60,218 nt of DNA from an uncultured Erysipelotrichaceae bacterium (GCA_902786275.1 CADACC010000001.1:1-60218), one strand, 5' to 3'; positions 9,045-18,275 are shown, counted from the first letter of the stretch. Numbers and translations: made by a program. Notes: generated from the letters alone by a model not told the origin.

Positions 9045-9491
9045 TTATTTACAAGTAAAACCACTTGCTTTTAAAACTTTAACTAAATGTTTAGTAGATT
9101 TATAATTGTCATTTTCTTTTAAATCATCACCTGATAGTTTATATATCATTGTAAGTTTATTATCTTTATATTTAAGATTAATATAATTTTTTGATATTAC
9201 ACCAGGATTCTTATCTATTAATTCTTCATAAAACTTATATATTTCTTTTACATTAGACTTACTAGGTGATGTGACTTCATACTTATATTTTATTTCTTTT
9301 ATATTATTCTTTTTTTGTTCAATAATATATTTTTCGTATACTTTAACATTTCCATCTGAACCAGTATGATCACACGTAAATGTTTTTTTATAGAATTTTA
9401 AGTATGAAACAAAAATGACTAATAGGATTATGACTATTAAACCTATAGTTTCAACAAAATGTTCTTTCATGTATGATAAAACTTTTTTCAA
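9045..9491 (-). CDS. Small membrane-anchored extracytoplasmic protein
   Basis: About 148 residues: one N-terminal membrane segment (ETIGLIVIILLVIFVSYL, roughly residues 13-31), then a polar extracytoplasmic domain beginning TFTCDHTGSD and ending ASGFTCK. The two cysteines near either end of that domain may form a disulphide. I do not recognise the family; the domain vaguely recalls DUF1307/YehR lipoproteins. The frame opens with GTG at 9500, but AGGTGAT lies exactly there as a ribosome site, so the TTG at 9491 is the more likely start. A terminator follows immediately downstream. Confidence 0.6.
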   Translation of the reverse strand: MKKVLSYMKEHFVETIGLIVIILLVIFVSYLKFYKKTFTCDHTGSDGNVKVYEKYIIEQKKNNIKEIKYKYEVTSPSKSNVKEIYKFYEELIDKNPGVISKNYINLKYKDNKLTMIYKLSGDDLKENDNYKSTKHLVKVLKASGFTCK

Positions 9492-9543
9492 TATTATCAC
9501 CTACTAATTATTACTATATTTTATTATGCTATTTTTTTCAATA

Positions 9544-10101
9544 TTATTTTAATTCTTTTTTATATCTATCAAGTAGTTCTTTAAATCTATTATAGTGGAC
9601 TATTTCTCTTTGCCTTAAGAATAGAAGCGGTGCTAGTAGATCATCTGTTTTTACATAATCTATAATATGTTCATAATTTACTCTAGCTTTTTCTTCTGCA
9701 GCTAAATCTTCTTCTAGATCTGCAATTGGATCTCCTGTTACTGCAAATGTTAAAGCATCAAATGGAATATTAGTTGCGCTTACAGGATATATTCCTTTAC
9801 CGTGCTCGACATAGTAACCTGCAAGTCCAGCTTCTTCTAACTCTTTTAAAGACGCATCTTTCATAAGTCCATTTAGAATTGATGAAATCATTTCAACATG
9901 ACCTAGTTCTTCAGTTGCTATATCATTTAACAAAGCTTTACCTTCATCATCAGGCATTTCAAATTTTTGTGAAAAATATCTTAGTGCAGCACCCAATTCT
10001 CCTGCATAACCACCAAGTTGTGTAGCAATTAACTTTGCCATTTTTAAATCTTTATTTTTTATTTCAATTGGATAATTTAAAATCTTTTCATATTTGAACA
10101 T
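9544..10101 (-). CDS. cotJC: Manganese catalase-like CotJC protein
   Basis: A 185-residue ferritin-like protein of the manganese catalase/CotJC family. Metal-ligand motifs are visible in the four-helix bundle: GELGAALRYFSQ, TEELGHVEMI, a Glu-rich helix EEDLAAEEKARVNYEHI, and REIVHYNRF. Such proteins decompose peroxide using a dinuclear Mn site. In Bacillus, CotJC is a spore-coat component made in the mother cell. It is encoded directly after a CotJA/CotJB-like protein and overlaps it as TAATG, so the pair is co-translated. Whether this organism sporulates cannot be judged here; the protein may serve general oxidative-stress defence in an anaerobe. Confidence 0.9.
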   Translation of the reverse strand: MFKYEKILNYPIEIKNKDLKMAKLIATQLGGYAGELGAALRYFSQKFEMPDDEGKALLNDIATEELGHVEMISSILNGLMKDASLKELEEAGLAGYYVEHGKGIYPVSATNIPFDALTFAVTGDPIADLEEDLAAEEKARVNYEHIIDYVKTDDLLAPLLFLRQREIVHYNRFKELLDRYKKELK

Positions 10102-10496
10102 TATGCTTTATCCTCCCATGGCCATGGACTATTAATCCAGTTATATTTATTTTTTATTCCTGATAAACATAAACTTGAATAAATATTTTCATATTCATTT
10201 TTATATTCTTCTAATAATTTATTATGCTTTTTGAATTCATTAAACATATCTTCATCATTTGGATGGATATCAAGATATAAATTAAGATCATTTATAATAA
10301 ATGTTTCTTCCATTATTTTTAATTTCAATCTTTCTTTTTCATCTTTTCCGTTTAATCTATAAACCGAATAATTTTTATATGGTACATATTCATCTTTAAA
10401 CATATTTCCATAAATATAACCATCATTATTTAACATGATTTTTTTGCCTGTAAAAAAATCTAAATTTTCATCAAATGAAAAATCATCAAAATACAC
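10101..10496 (-). CDS. CotJA-CotJB fusion, spore-coat-associated protein
   Basis: A 131-residue protein with two recognisable parts. Residues about 30-50 (YIYGNMFKDEYVPYKNY) resemble the core of CotJA. Residues about 55-131 resemble CotJB: an IMEETFIINDLNLYLDIHP segment matching the CotJB 'DLNLYLDTHP' core, and a terminal WINSPWPWE typical of CotJB. The two proteins are normally separate small genes upstream of cotJC, so this looks like a single fused polypeptide. It starts with GTG at 10496 after AGGAGGAAATATA. In Bacillus the cotJ operon is under SigE. Here a SigK-like -10 element CATATGATA lies at 10517-10525, but no matching -35 is visible, so sporulation control is only suggested. Confidence 0.75.
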   Translation of the reverse strand: MYFDDFSFDENLDFFTGKKIMLNNDGYIYGNMFKDEYVPYKNYSVYRLNGKDEKERLKLKIMEETFIINDLNLYLDIHPNDEDMFNEFKKHNKLLEEYKNEYENIYSSLCLSGIKNKYNWINSPWPWEDKA

Positions 10497-10552
10497 TATA
10501 TTTCCTCCTCTACTTTTATCATATGTAAGGCTTAAATATTTGCCTATTTATT

Positions 10553-10581
10553 TTGCAAATTATCCTTAAATAAGATATAAT
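10553..10581 (+). promoter_or_regulatory. Promoter of ftsK
   Basis: TTGCAA (10553-10558) and TATAAT (10576-10581) are separated by exactly 17 bases on the plus strand. The ATG of ftsK at 10599 follows after a short leader with GGTG at 10588-10591. Confidence 0.7.
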
Positions 10582-10598
10582 TATAATGGTGAAATAAT

Positions 10599-12821
10599 AT
10601 GGGAAAACATAAGAAAAGAAAAAAAGAAACAACATCAAATTTTAAATACAGTGTAGAATTAACAGGACTTATTTTAATTCTTATTGGTATTATTGGTTTT
10701 GGATTTGGTCCAGTTGGTTCTTTAATCAAAAAATTTAGTATATTCCTTGTTGGTACATGGTGGATGTTTCTTTTAATAGGAGTCTTACTACTTGGTGCGT
10801 ATATGTTATTTAAAAGAAAACTACCTAAGTTTTTTACAAGTAAACTTATTGGATTATATGTTATTTTCATAGTTATTTTAGTAGCAAGTCATTTTGGATT
10901 TATTGAACATGCAAAATCTAGTAAAGAAATATTTTCAACTACAGTTGATAATTTTATGGAAAGAATTAGTTCAATAAATGGTAAGACTGCTTTATTTACA
11001 TCAGGTACTTCTTCTGTTGAAATCGGTGGAGGAATTATTGGAGCAACATTTGCTTATATTTTCTCCAGTTTATTTGGTTTAAGTGGTACTAAAGTTATTG
11101 AAATTATTCTTTTAATATTTGGTTTAATCTTACTATTTGATATTACATTATCCGATATTCTTGAAAAACTTAGAAGTATATTTAAGAAAAATAAAGATAA
11201 TGAAGAAGAATCAATTGTTCCAACAGATGTTGAAATAAATGATTATTCTAAAACTAAGGAAGAACCTAAAAAAGAAGATAAAGTTATTATTACAAGTATG
11301 GATGAACTTAAAACTCCGCTTCCTAAAGCATTAGAAAATGATTCAATGGAAAGTTTAATGAAAAAAGATGAGCCTGTTACTAACACTCATTATAAACTTC
11401 CACCACTTAGTCTTTTATCTGATCCAACTGGTGAAGGTGTTACTGTAAGTCAAAGCGAAACCAGGAAGAATAAAGATGAACTTGAAAGTGTTCTAAGAGA
11501 TTTTGGTATTACTGCTAAAGTTGTTAAGATTCATATTGGTCCTGCGGTTACACAATATGAACTTACTGTTCCAAACGGAACTAAGGTAAGTAAAATAACA
11601 AGTGTTAATAAAGAAATTGCTCTAGCTATGGCTGCTAAAGATGTTAGAATTCAAGCACCTATTCCTGGTAAAAGTACTATTGGTATTGAAATACCTAATC
11701 CAAAAGTATGTGCTGTTAAAATTAAAGAAATTCTTCTTAGCCGTGGTGAAGGTAAAATTAATGTCGCTTTAGGTAAAGATATTTATGGTAATCCAGTACT
11801 TGCTGATTTATCAAAAATGCCTCACCTTTTAATAGCTGGTTCTACTGGTTCTGGTAAATCAGTTTGTACAAATAGTATTATTTGTTCTATCTTAATGAAT
11901 TATCGACCTGATGAAGTTAAACTTGTATTAGTTGACCCTAAGAAGGTTGAGTTATCAAATTATAATGGTGTTCCTCACCTACTTACACCTGTTGTAACAG
12001 ATCCTAAAAAAGCATCTGTTGCACTTCAAAAAGTAGTTAATGAGATGGAAAGAAGATATAACCTATTTAGTGATACAAGTGTAAAAAATATCGAAGGATA
12101 TAATGAATATGTTCAAAAATATAATAAAAAACATCCAGAAGCGCCAATGCAAAAACTTCATTATTTAGTTACAATAATTGATGAACTTGCGGATTTAATG
12201 CTTGTTGCATCTAAAGAAGTTGAAGACTCTATAATGCGTATTACACAGATGGCTCGTGCAGCTGGTATTCACTTAATAGTTGCAACACAAAGACCATCAA
12301 CAGATGTCATTACTGGTGTTGTTAAAGCTAATATTCCATCTAGAATAGCATTCGCTGTTGCATCAAGCATTGATTCAAGAACAATTCTTGATATGTCAGG
12401 TGCTGAAAAGCTTCTAGGTAAAGGTGATATGCTTTACTTACCTATGGGTGAAAATACACCAACAAGAATTCAAGGTAGTTATATTTCTGATGAAGAAATT
12501 AAAAAACTTATTGATTATGTTTGTGGACAACAAAAAGCTAAATATTCAGAAGAAATGGATTTAGATTCTACTCCTATTGGAACATCATCTGGTTCTGGTA
12601 GCGGAGCTGATGGATTTGATGATCCATTATATGATGAAGTTGTTGAGTTTGCTGTTTCAACAGGAAAGATTAGTGCATCTTTAATTCAAAGAAAATTTAG
12701 ACTTGGTTATAATCGAGCTGCTAGAATTATAGATTTACTTGAAGATAGAGGTATTGTAGGACCACAAAATGGGTCTAAACCACGTGAAGTATTAGTAAAA
12801 TTAGAATCAGAAAATAATTAA
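10599..12821 (+). CDS. ftsK: DNA translocase FtsK/SpoIIIE
   Basis: The 740-residue protein pumps double-stranded DNA through the closing septum to clear chromosomes. Four or so membrane segments occupy residues about 20-190, then a charged linker to about 285. The motor domain has Walker A GSTGSGKSV near residue 413 and Walker B LVTIIDELADL near 525, followed by ATQRPSTDVITG. A C-terminal gamma winged-helix domain (about 675-735, RKFRLGYNRAARIIDLLE) would recognise KOPS/SRS polarity sequences. Length and order match Firmicutes SpoIIIE/SftA. It has its own promoter and is followed closely by a small membrane protein on the same strand. Confidence 0.96.
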   Translation: MGKHKKRKKETTSNFKYSVELTGLILILIGIIGFGFGPVGSLIKKFSIFLVGTWWMFLLIGVLLLGAYMLFKRKLPKFFTSKLIGLYVIFIVILVASHFGFIEHAKSSKEIFSTTVDNFMERISSINGKTALFTSGTSSVEIGGGIIGATFAYIFSSLFGLSGTKVIEIILLIFGLILLFDITLSDILEKLRSIFKKNKDNEEESIVPTDVEINDYSKTKEEPKKEDKVIITSMDELKTPLPKALENDSMESLMKKDEPVTNTHYKLPPLSLLSDPTGEGVTVSQSETRKNKDELESVLRDFGITAKVVKIHIGPAVTQYELTVPNGTKVSKITSVNKEIALAMAAKDVRIQAPIPGKSTIGIEIPNPKVCAVKIKEILLSRGEGKINVALGKDIYGNPVLADLSKMPHLLIAGSTGSGKSVCTNSIICSILMNYRPDEVKLVLVDPKKVELSNYNGVPHLLTPVVTDPKKASVALQKVVNEMERRYNLFSDTSVKNIEGYNEYVQKYNKKHPEAPMQKLHYLVTIIDELADLMLVASKEVEDSIMRITQMARAAGIHLIVATQRPSTDVITGVVKANIPSRIAFAVASSIDSRTILDMSGAEKLLGKGDMLYLPMGENTPTRIQGSYISDEEIKKLIDYVCGQQKAKYSEEMDLDSTPIGTSSGSGSGADGFDDPLYDEVVEFAVSTGKISASLIQRKFRLGYNRAARIIDLLEDRGIVGPQNGSKPREVLVKLESENN

Positions 12822-12865
12822 TTATTATATTCATATGATAAAATATATTTATGGGGAGAGTATAT

Positions 12866-13393
12866 ATGAAAAAACAAAATAATTTAAGAAAAGTACCATT
12901 AAGAAATTATGCACTAGCTGTTTTAATGTTTATTGCTGTAGTTCTTATTACTTTATATTTATTTAAGTGGTATCAAGTAAAAAATAAAGAAAGAATTGCA
13001 ACTAGTTATTTAGTTGAAAATAATTTAATTACAAGTGAAATTAAAACATTTGAAGAACTAAATGATGTTCTTGCAGAAAACTCTTCTAGACTTATTCTTT
13101 ATATAAGTTATCGTAATGATAAAGATATTTATAATATAGAAAAAAATTATAAAAAGATATTTAAGAATTATAATATTCAAGAAATATTTACATTATTTGA
13201 TATAACTGATATTAAAGAAGATAATAAAGATTATAAGAAAATGATTAATGAATTTTTAGATATTAATGTAAATGGATTCCCTGTTATTATTTATTATGAA
13301 GGTGGTCAAATTGTTTCTTATAAAAAAATTAAAAATTCAAAAGATTTTGAATCTGTAATTAAAAAGATTAATATAGAAAAAAATAGCCGTTAG
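12866..13393 (+). CDS. Membrane-anchored thioredoxin-fold protein without CxxC
   Basis: About 175 residues with one N-terminal membrane segment (NYALAVLMFIAVVLITLYLF) and a C-terminal thioredoxin-like domain. The fold is suggested by RLILYISYRN, a helix, the strand EIFTLFDITD, and the VNGFPVIIYYEGGQIV stretch that matches the cis-proline strand of thioredoxins. The CxxC redox motif is absent, so it should not act as a disulphide oxidoreductase. An in-frame ATG lies at 12851, but GGGGAG (12853-12858) is the obvious ribosome site and makes the ATG at 12866 the better start. The function is unknown. It is cotranscribed with ftsK or expressed from the gap, and its stop codon lies inside a terminator. 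Confidence 0.6.
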   Translation: MKKQNNLRKVPLRNYALAVLMFIAVVLITLYLFKWYQVKNKERIATSYLVENNLITSEIKTFEELNDVLAENSSRLILYISYRNDKDIYNIEKNYKKIFKNYNIQEIFTLFDITDIKEDNKDYKKMINEFLDINVNGFPVIIYYEGGQIVSYKKIKNSKDFESVIKKINIEKNSR

Positions 13394-13403
13394 GCTATTT
13401 TTT
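13381..13403 (+). terminator. Terminator overlapping the stop codon before trmL
   Basis: AAATAGCC pairs with GGCTATTT around GTTA, followed by T residues to 13403. The TAG stop (13391-13393) lies in the hairpin, and the trmL ribosome site AAAGGAG begins right after. Confidence 0.7.
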
Positions 13404-13419
13404 AAAAGGAGTAATAATT

Positions 13420-13929
13420 ATGATTAATGTAGTATTATTTGAACCTGAAATACCCATGAATACAGGTAATATTATGAGAACATGTATTGCAACGAATGCT
13501 AAACTTCATTTAATTAAACCTCTTGGTTTTTCTCTAGATGAAAAATCTGTTAAAAGAAGTGGTGTTAATTATATAGATAAAATAGATTTAACAATTTATG
13601 AAAATATGGAAGACTTCTATAGTAAAAATGAAGGTACATTTTACTACTTAACTAGATATGGTCATAAACCTCACACAACTGGTGATTATAGTAATTCTAA
13701 AGAAAATATATACTTTATATTTGGTAAAGAATCAACTGGTATTCCTAAAAAATATTTAAGGCCTAATTTAGACCATTGTTTTAGACTTCCTATGAGTAAA
13801 AATGTAAGATCACTTAATTTATCAAATACCGTTGCAATTGTTGTATATGAAGCTCTAAGGCAACAAAACTATAATGATTTATTATTTGATGAGCCACATA
13901 AAAGTAAAGACTTTATCATTGAAGATTAA
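13420..13929 (+). CDS. trmL: tRNA (cytidine/uridine-34-2'-O)-methyltransferase TrmL
   Basis: A 169-residue SPOUT methyltransferase that 2'-O-methylates the wobble nucleotide of tRNA-Leu isoacceptors using S-adenosylmethionine. SPOUT motifs are clear: FEPEIPMNTGNIMRTC at the N terminus, FGKESTGIPKKYL in the knot, and PMSKNVRSLNLSNTVAIVVYEALRQ at the C terminus (about residues 126-148). Length is typical of TrmL/CspR. It starts at an ATG after AAAGGAG and is separated from the upstream gene by a terminator. It ends in a hairpin shared with the convergent ATPase gene. Confidence 0.93.
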   Translation: MINVVLFEPEIPMNTGNIMRTCIATNAKLHLIKPLGFSLDEKSVKRSGVNYIDKIDLTIYENMEDFYSKNEGTFYYLTRYGHKPHTTGDYSNSKENIYFIFGKESTGIPKKYLRPNLDHCFRLPMSKNVRSLNLSNTVAIVVYEALRQQNYNDLLFDEPHKSKDFIIED

Positions 13930-13940
13930 AGTCTTTTTTT
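13906..13940. terminator. Terminator of trmL at a convergent junction
   Basis: AAAGACTTTA (13906-13915) pairs with TAAAGTCTTT (13927-13936), then a run of T on the plus strand. The trmL stop codon lies in it. On the minus strand the T-tract is poor, so it serves trmL best. Confidence 0.7.
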
Positions 13941-16466
13941 TATGATTATTTTTCTTATTGTATTTATTATTAATGTCGTACTTGATAAAACTATTATGAA
14001 TACTAGGTCTTTAACTTTTAGTCCAAAGGTTCCAAATATTGATCCACCATAATATATAATTATAATTTGCATTATTGATATAAAGATAAATAGAAATAAG
14101 AATAGCTTGTTTTTTAAAACATCAGATAGTATATTTATTCTTTCCGTTCGAGCACAAAATGCATTAAATATTCCTAAGAAAATAAATAAAGCAAAATATG
14201 CTGTCATAAAATATTTATGATTTCCAATAACAACGTTTTTAAATATAGGTACTTTTAAAAATAATATACATAGTAAACCTCCATATAATCCATTAGTTAA
14301 TATTTCAATATACATTTTACTGTTTATTACATTTTCGTTAATATTTAAAGGCTTTTCCTTTAAGTATTCTTTTAAAGATGGTTCAAATGAAAAAGCTAAA
14401 CCAGCAAATGTATCCATAATCATATTAAGCCATAACATTTGCATTATAGTTATTGGTGTATTTATACCAATTAAAGGTCCCACTATTGAAAGTGATAGTG
14501 CACATAAGTTCACGCTTAACTGATAAACAATAAATTTTCTTATACTTTTTAAAATAGTTCTTCCATAAAGAATTGCTTTGGAGATAGACAATAAGTTATT
14601 ATCTAAAATTACTATGTCCGATGCTTCTTTAGCAACAGATGATCCACTACCCATTGCAAAACCCACATCGGCTTTTTTTAAAGCTGGAGCATCATTTATT
14701 CCATCGCCTGTCATTCCAACTATATTTCCACAATTTTGAATTATTCTAACTAACCTGCTTTTATCAGTAGGTAACGCTCTTGAAATAACTTTTATATTAT
14801 TAAGTCTTTCTTTAACTTCTTCATCAGATAATTTGTTAAATTCGTCTGATGATAATATCAAATCATTATTTGATGTTATTATGTTTACATCTTTTGCTAT
14901 AGATTTTGCTGTTTCTTTATTATCGCCTGTAATCATAATAATATTTATATTTGCTTTTTTAATATTATTTAAACCCTCATAAGTCTCTTTTCTTATTATA
15001 TCTTTTATAACTATCATATTTATTAATATATATTTATTATCATCAACTTTTATATTTATAAGTACTCTACTTCCTTTTTTAGTGATAGAAGTAATATATC
15101 TTAGAAGCTTATTTTTATTTAAAAATGTTTCGCATCCAGACTCATCTAGATAATAGTTACACCTATTTAATATGTTTTCATATGCACCTTTAATATATGT
15201 TAAATTATCGATTTTTACTTCACTATACTTATTTTCACTATTAAATGGTTTGAAGTTATGTGCCTTTGTTTTTACTTTATAATAATTTTTTATAAAATTT
15301 ATTATTGCTTTATCCGTTTCGTTACCACCTATTACTTTATTATCCGTAATTATACTTGATGAGTTATATATTAGTGATTCTAAGAAAGTATTTCTATATG
15401 GTTCTTTCATTTCATTTACACTTCTATATATTTTTAAATTTCCATCTATTATTTCAGTAACACTAAGTTTACCTTCAGTTATTGTACCAGTTTTATCTGT
15501 TAATAAGTAGTTGATATTTCCAGATGTTTCAATACCAACCATTTTACGAACTAAAACATTGTTTTTAATCATTTTTTTCATATTACTTGATAGTACTAGA
15601 GTTATCATCATTGGTAAACCTTCAGGAACAGCTACAACAATTGTAGTTACGCAAAGTGTTAATGTATATATTAAATCGTTAATCATATTTTTTGACACAA
15701 TATATGACATTATTAACTCTTTATTAAAGTTATTTTGTATAAACACAGTTGAAAATAAATATGAAAAAGAAACAATAAAAGCACCAATATATCCTACTCT
15801 ATTAATTATTTTAGATAAACTTATTAATCTTTTTTTGAGTGGGCTTTTAACTTTTATCTCCTGAACTTCTTCCATTATTTTTCCATACATCGTGTTTTTT
15901 CCAACATTTACTACTCTGCACTTACTAAAGCCTTCGTAAATATTTGTACCTTTGTAAATCAATGTTTCATCTTTATTATTATACTTTTTTTCTTGTAAAT
16001 TAGATTCTCCTGTTAACATTGACTCATTTATAAGTAAACTTCCACTTAATATAATTGAATCTGCTGGTACAATATCTCCACTTTCAAGTTCTATTACATC
16101 TCCTACAACTAACTCGCTTGATTTTATTTCTTTTAATAAATTATTTCGATATGTTTTAACTAATATATCTTTGTTTTCATCTTGTAATTTTTTAAACTTT
16201 ATTTCACTACCATATTCTGAAACAGTTGATATTAGTGTTGATAAAAAAATTGCAATAAGTATACCTAAAGTCTCATACCAGTTAAAATCTTTAAACATAA
16301 ATATTACTTTTATAATTAAAGCTATTAACATAATTTTTATAATAGGATCACTAAACGACTCTACTACAAAATTAAAAATGTTTTTTCTTTTTTTTGCTTC
16401 AAGTATATTTTCTCCATATTTTCTTTTACTATTTTCTACTTCTTTATCATTTAATCCGACTTTCAT
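13926..16466 (-). CDS. P-type cation-transporting ATPase, Ca2+ type (P2)
   Basis: An 846-residue P2-type ATPase, most likely exporting Ca2+ in exchange for protons. Features in order: N-terminal helices, actuator motif TGES (SMLTGESNLQE), the ion-site segment VPEGLPMMITL in TM4, phosphorylation site DKTGTITEG near residue 324, TGDNKETAKSIA, hinge GDGINDAPALKKAD near 585, and six C-terminal membrane segments with MLWLNMIMDTFAGLAFSFEP. The layout matches PMCA-like bacterial calcium ATPases rather than heavy-metal CPx pumps. It is monocistronic between terminators, starting at an ATG after AAAGAGGAAAAA. The exact ion is inferred from the family only. Confidence 0.9.
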   Translation of the reverse strand: MKVGLNDKEVENSKRKYGENILEAKKRKNIFNFVVESFSDPIIKIMLIALIIKVIFMFKDFNWYETLGILIAIFLSTLISTVSEYGSEIKFKKLQDENKDILVKTYRNNLLKEIKSSELVVGDVIELESGDIVPADSIILSGSLLINESMLTGESNLQEKKYNNKDETLIYKGTNIYEGFSKCRVVNVGKNTMYGKIMEEVQEIKVKSPLKKRLISLSKIINRVGYIGAFIVSFSYLFSTVFIQNNFNKELIMSYIVSKNMINDLIYTLTLCVTTIVVAVPEGLPMMITLVLSSNMKKMIKNNVLVRKMVGIETSGNINYLLTDKTGTITEGKLSVTEIIDGNLKIYRSVNEMKEPYRNTFLESLIYNSSSIITDNKVIGGNETDKAIINFIKNYYKVKTKAHNFKPFNSENKYSEVKIDNLTYIKGAYENILNRCNYYLDESGCETFLNKNKLLRYITSITKKGSRVLINIKVDDNKYILINMIVIKDIIRKETYEGLNNIKKANINIIMITGDNKETAKSIAKDVNIITSNNDLILSSDEFNKLSDEEVKERLNNIKVISRALPTDKSRLVRIIQNCGNIVGMTGDGINDAPALKKADVGFAMGSGSSVAKEASDIVILDNNLLSISKAILYGRTILKSIRKFIVYQLSVNLCALSLSIVGPLIGINTPITIMQMLWLNMIMDTFAGLAFSFEPSLKEYLKEKPLNINENVINSKMYIEILTNGLYGGLLCILFLKVPIFKNVVIGNHKYFMTAYFALFIFLGIFNAFCARTERINILSDVLKNKLFLFLFIFISIMQIIIIYYGGSIFGTFGLKVKDLVFIIVLSSTTLIINTIRKIIIKKRL

Positions 16467-16493
16467 ATTTTTTCCTCTTTAAAAAATATGAAA

Positions 16494-16532
16494 TAAAAAA
16501 AGAAATATTCACGTTGTGATTATTTCTTTTTT
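16494..16532 (-). terminator. Terminator of the clpC-like gene
   Basis: On the minus strand an AAAAAAGAAATA...TCAC arm pairs with GTGA...ATTTCTTTTTTT, ending in a T-tract. The clpC-like TGA stop (16509-16511) lies inside. It separates the clpC-like gene from the ATPase gene. Confidence 0.75.
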
Positions 16533-18275
16533 ATTATTGCATCTTAAATCCAGTTCGAAACTTTCAATAAAACTTTTTTCAAACATAATACTTTTTGATG
16601 TACTATTAAAACCAAGTTCAATTTTTTTACTTTCTTTAACAAGAGCTACCAATATAGCATTATTAAAATATATTTTTTCATTACCATAATATTCAAGATA
16701 CCCGTCATTATTTATCTTTTTAATTAAATCGATTAAATAATCATTTGTATCGATATTCTCAAAATATATAATGCTAAAAGGATGCTCTATTAGATTATAG
16801 AACTTTGATTCATTTATTTTTTTAGAAAATGTATCATTATTAACATTATTATTATAGTTTTCTGAATCAATTCTAATAATATTAACATCACCAAATGATT
16901 TAATAAAATCTTTTATTAAATACCTATCATCAGTAATAAAACTTTTGGGTTTATCAGTATCTATTTTTAATAAGTTAACAAGTTTATTTAATCTATCATC
17001 TGGTAAATAATTCTTTAATTCTTTCTTTACTTTATATAGTATTTCATCATTTCTAAGAAGTTTATTATTTGTTTTATAGTATATAGATTTAATTATATCA
17101 TCTTCGGATAAATATCTTTTTCCACATGTTTTAGCATATGCACAAGATGTATCTAATAAATCTATTGTTTTATCAGGATTAGATATATTTTTTATATAAT
17201 TATTTGATAAATAAATAATCTTATCAATTAATTCTTTAGGAATTTTTATATTATGAAATTTTTCATATTCTTTTTTTACGCTTATCATTAAGTTATGCAT
17301 ATCTTCATTATTAAGTTCACTTATGCTAATAACTTCAAATCTTCTTTGGAGAGCTTTATCGTTTAGAATAGATTTATTATATTCAGTTGTTGTTGTTGCA
17401 CCAATACACTTTATATCTCCTCTAGCAAGATATGGTTTTAATATGTCAGCTGCATTTATAGCACCCTCTGCACCACCAGCTCCAATCATAGTGTGAATTT
17501 CATCAATAAAGATTATTGAGTTCTTATCATTTTTTATTTCTTTGATTATATTATTTAATCTTTCTTCAAATTCCCCGCGGTATTTAGTTCCTGAGATTAA
17601 ACTTCCCATATCCATTAAATATATCTTTTTATTCTTTAAACTATCTGGAACCATACCTATATTAATTCTTCTTGCTAGTTCCTCTACTAAAGCTGTTTTA
17701 CCAACACCTGCAGGACCTATTAATATTGGATTGCATTTCTTCTTTCTTGTTAGTGTAAGAATTATTTTATTTATCTCTTCTTCTCTTGATACAACTTTTG
17801 AATCATTATCAACAATATCATTTAGTAAAACTCCTATTTTATTTGTTTCTTGCATTAATGATATACGTTGTTTTTCTTTAAGTTTTATATATATCTCATC
17901 AAGATCTATATTCATTTTTAATAAAATCCTAATAGCAATTCCTTCACCCTCATCAAGCATTGCTAAAAATAAATTTTGTTCTATGTTCGTTTCTCTATCT
18001 TTATTTTTTAAATTATATCTAGCTATTATCTTTCTAAGCAAAGGAGTGTATAAATTACTAGGATTATCTTTTTTGCAATTACCAACAATTTCTAAGAGAC
18101 TATCTTTAAAACTATCATATGTAACACTATATTCTTTTAAATAAATTGATAAATCATTTTTATAACTTAGAATAGCTAAAAACAAATGTTCAGAACCAAC
18201 ATATGGGTGTTTTAGTTTTATTCTTTCTTTTTCGCATTTTTTTAATACTAAATCTATTTTTGAATTCTTTTCCAT
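16509..18275 (-). CDS. ClpC-like AAA+ protein with degenerate second ATPase domain
   Basis: About 588 residues of the Hsp100/ClpC family, far shorter than the usual 800 or more. A Clp_N domain (residues 1-145, KHPYVGSEHLFLAIL) precedes an intact D1 ATPase with Walker A GPAGVGKT near 183, Walker B FIDEIHTM near 258 and downstream sensor residues. The coiled-coil M domain between NPDKTIDLLD and the D2 linker is missing. D2 is recognisable but dead: the Walker A position reads SFITDDRYLIKDF, IRIDSENY replaces IRIDMSEY, and Walker B is FENIDTND. The protein then stops soon after an ELGF tripeptide, which resembles the ClpP-docking loop. The start at 18275 has AAAGGAGATC just before it; ATGs further upstream lack a site. 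No McsA, McsB or CtsR neighbour is present. Confidence 0.85.
   Translation of the reverse strand: MEKNSKIDLVLKKCEKERIKLKHPYVGSEHLFLAILSYKNDLSIYLKEYSVTYDSFKDSLLEIVGNCKKDNPSNLYTPLLRKIIARYNLKNKDRETNIEQNLFLAMLDEGEGIAIRILLKMNIDLDEIYIKLKEKQRISLMQETNKIGVLLNDIVDNDSKVVSREEEINKIILTLTRKKKCNPILIGPAGVGKTALVEELARRINIGMVPDSLKNKKIYLMDMGSLISGTKYRGEFEERLNNIIKEIKNDKNSIIFIDEIHTMIGAGGAEGAINAADILKPYLARGDIKCIGATTTTEYNKSILNDKALQRRFEVISISELNNEDMHNLMISVKKEYEKFHNIKIPKELIDKIIYLSNNYIKNISNPDKTIDLLDTSCAYAKTCGKRYLSEDDIIKSIYYKTNNKLLRNDEILYKVKKELKNYLPDDRLNKLVNLLKIDTDKPKSFITDDRYLIKDFIKSFGDVNIIRIDSENYNNNVNNDTFSKKINESKFYNLIEHPFSIIYFENIDTNDYLIDLIKKINNDGYLEYYGNEKIYFNNAILVALVKESKKIELGFNSTSKSIMFEKSFIESFELDLRCNNKKEIITT

Noticed and set aside
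10517..10525. SigK-dependent promoter for the cotJ genes
   Set aside because: CATATGATA fits the SigK -10 pattern, but no AC-type -35 lies at the right spacing, so it is not listed as a promoter.
15511..15864. Long antisense ORFs inside the ATPase, clpC-like and other genes (for example 15511-15864, 17542-18144, 55025-55639)
   Set aside because: They lie opposite well-supported genes, have no ribosome sites, and show composition expected of shadows of AT-rich coding sequence.
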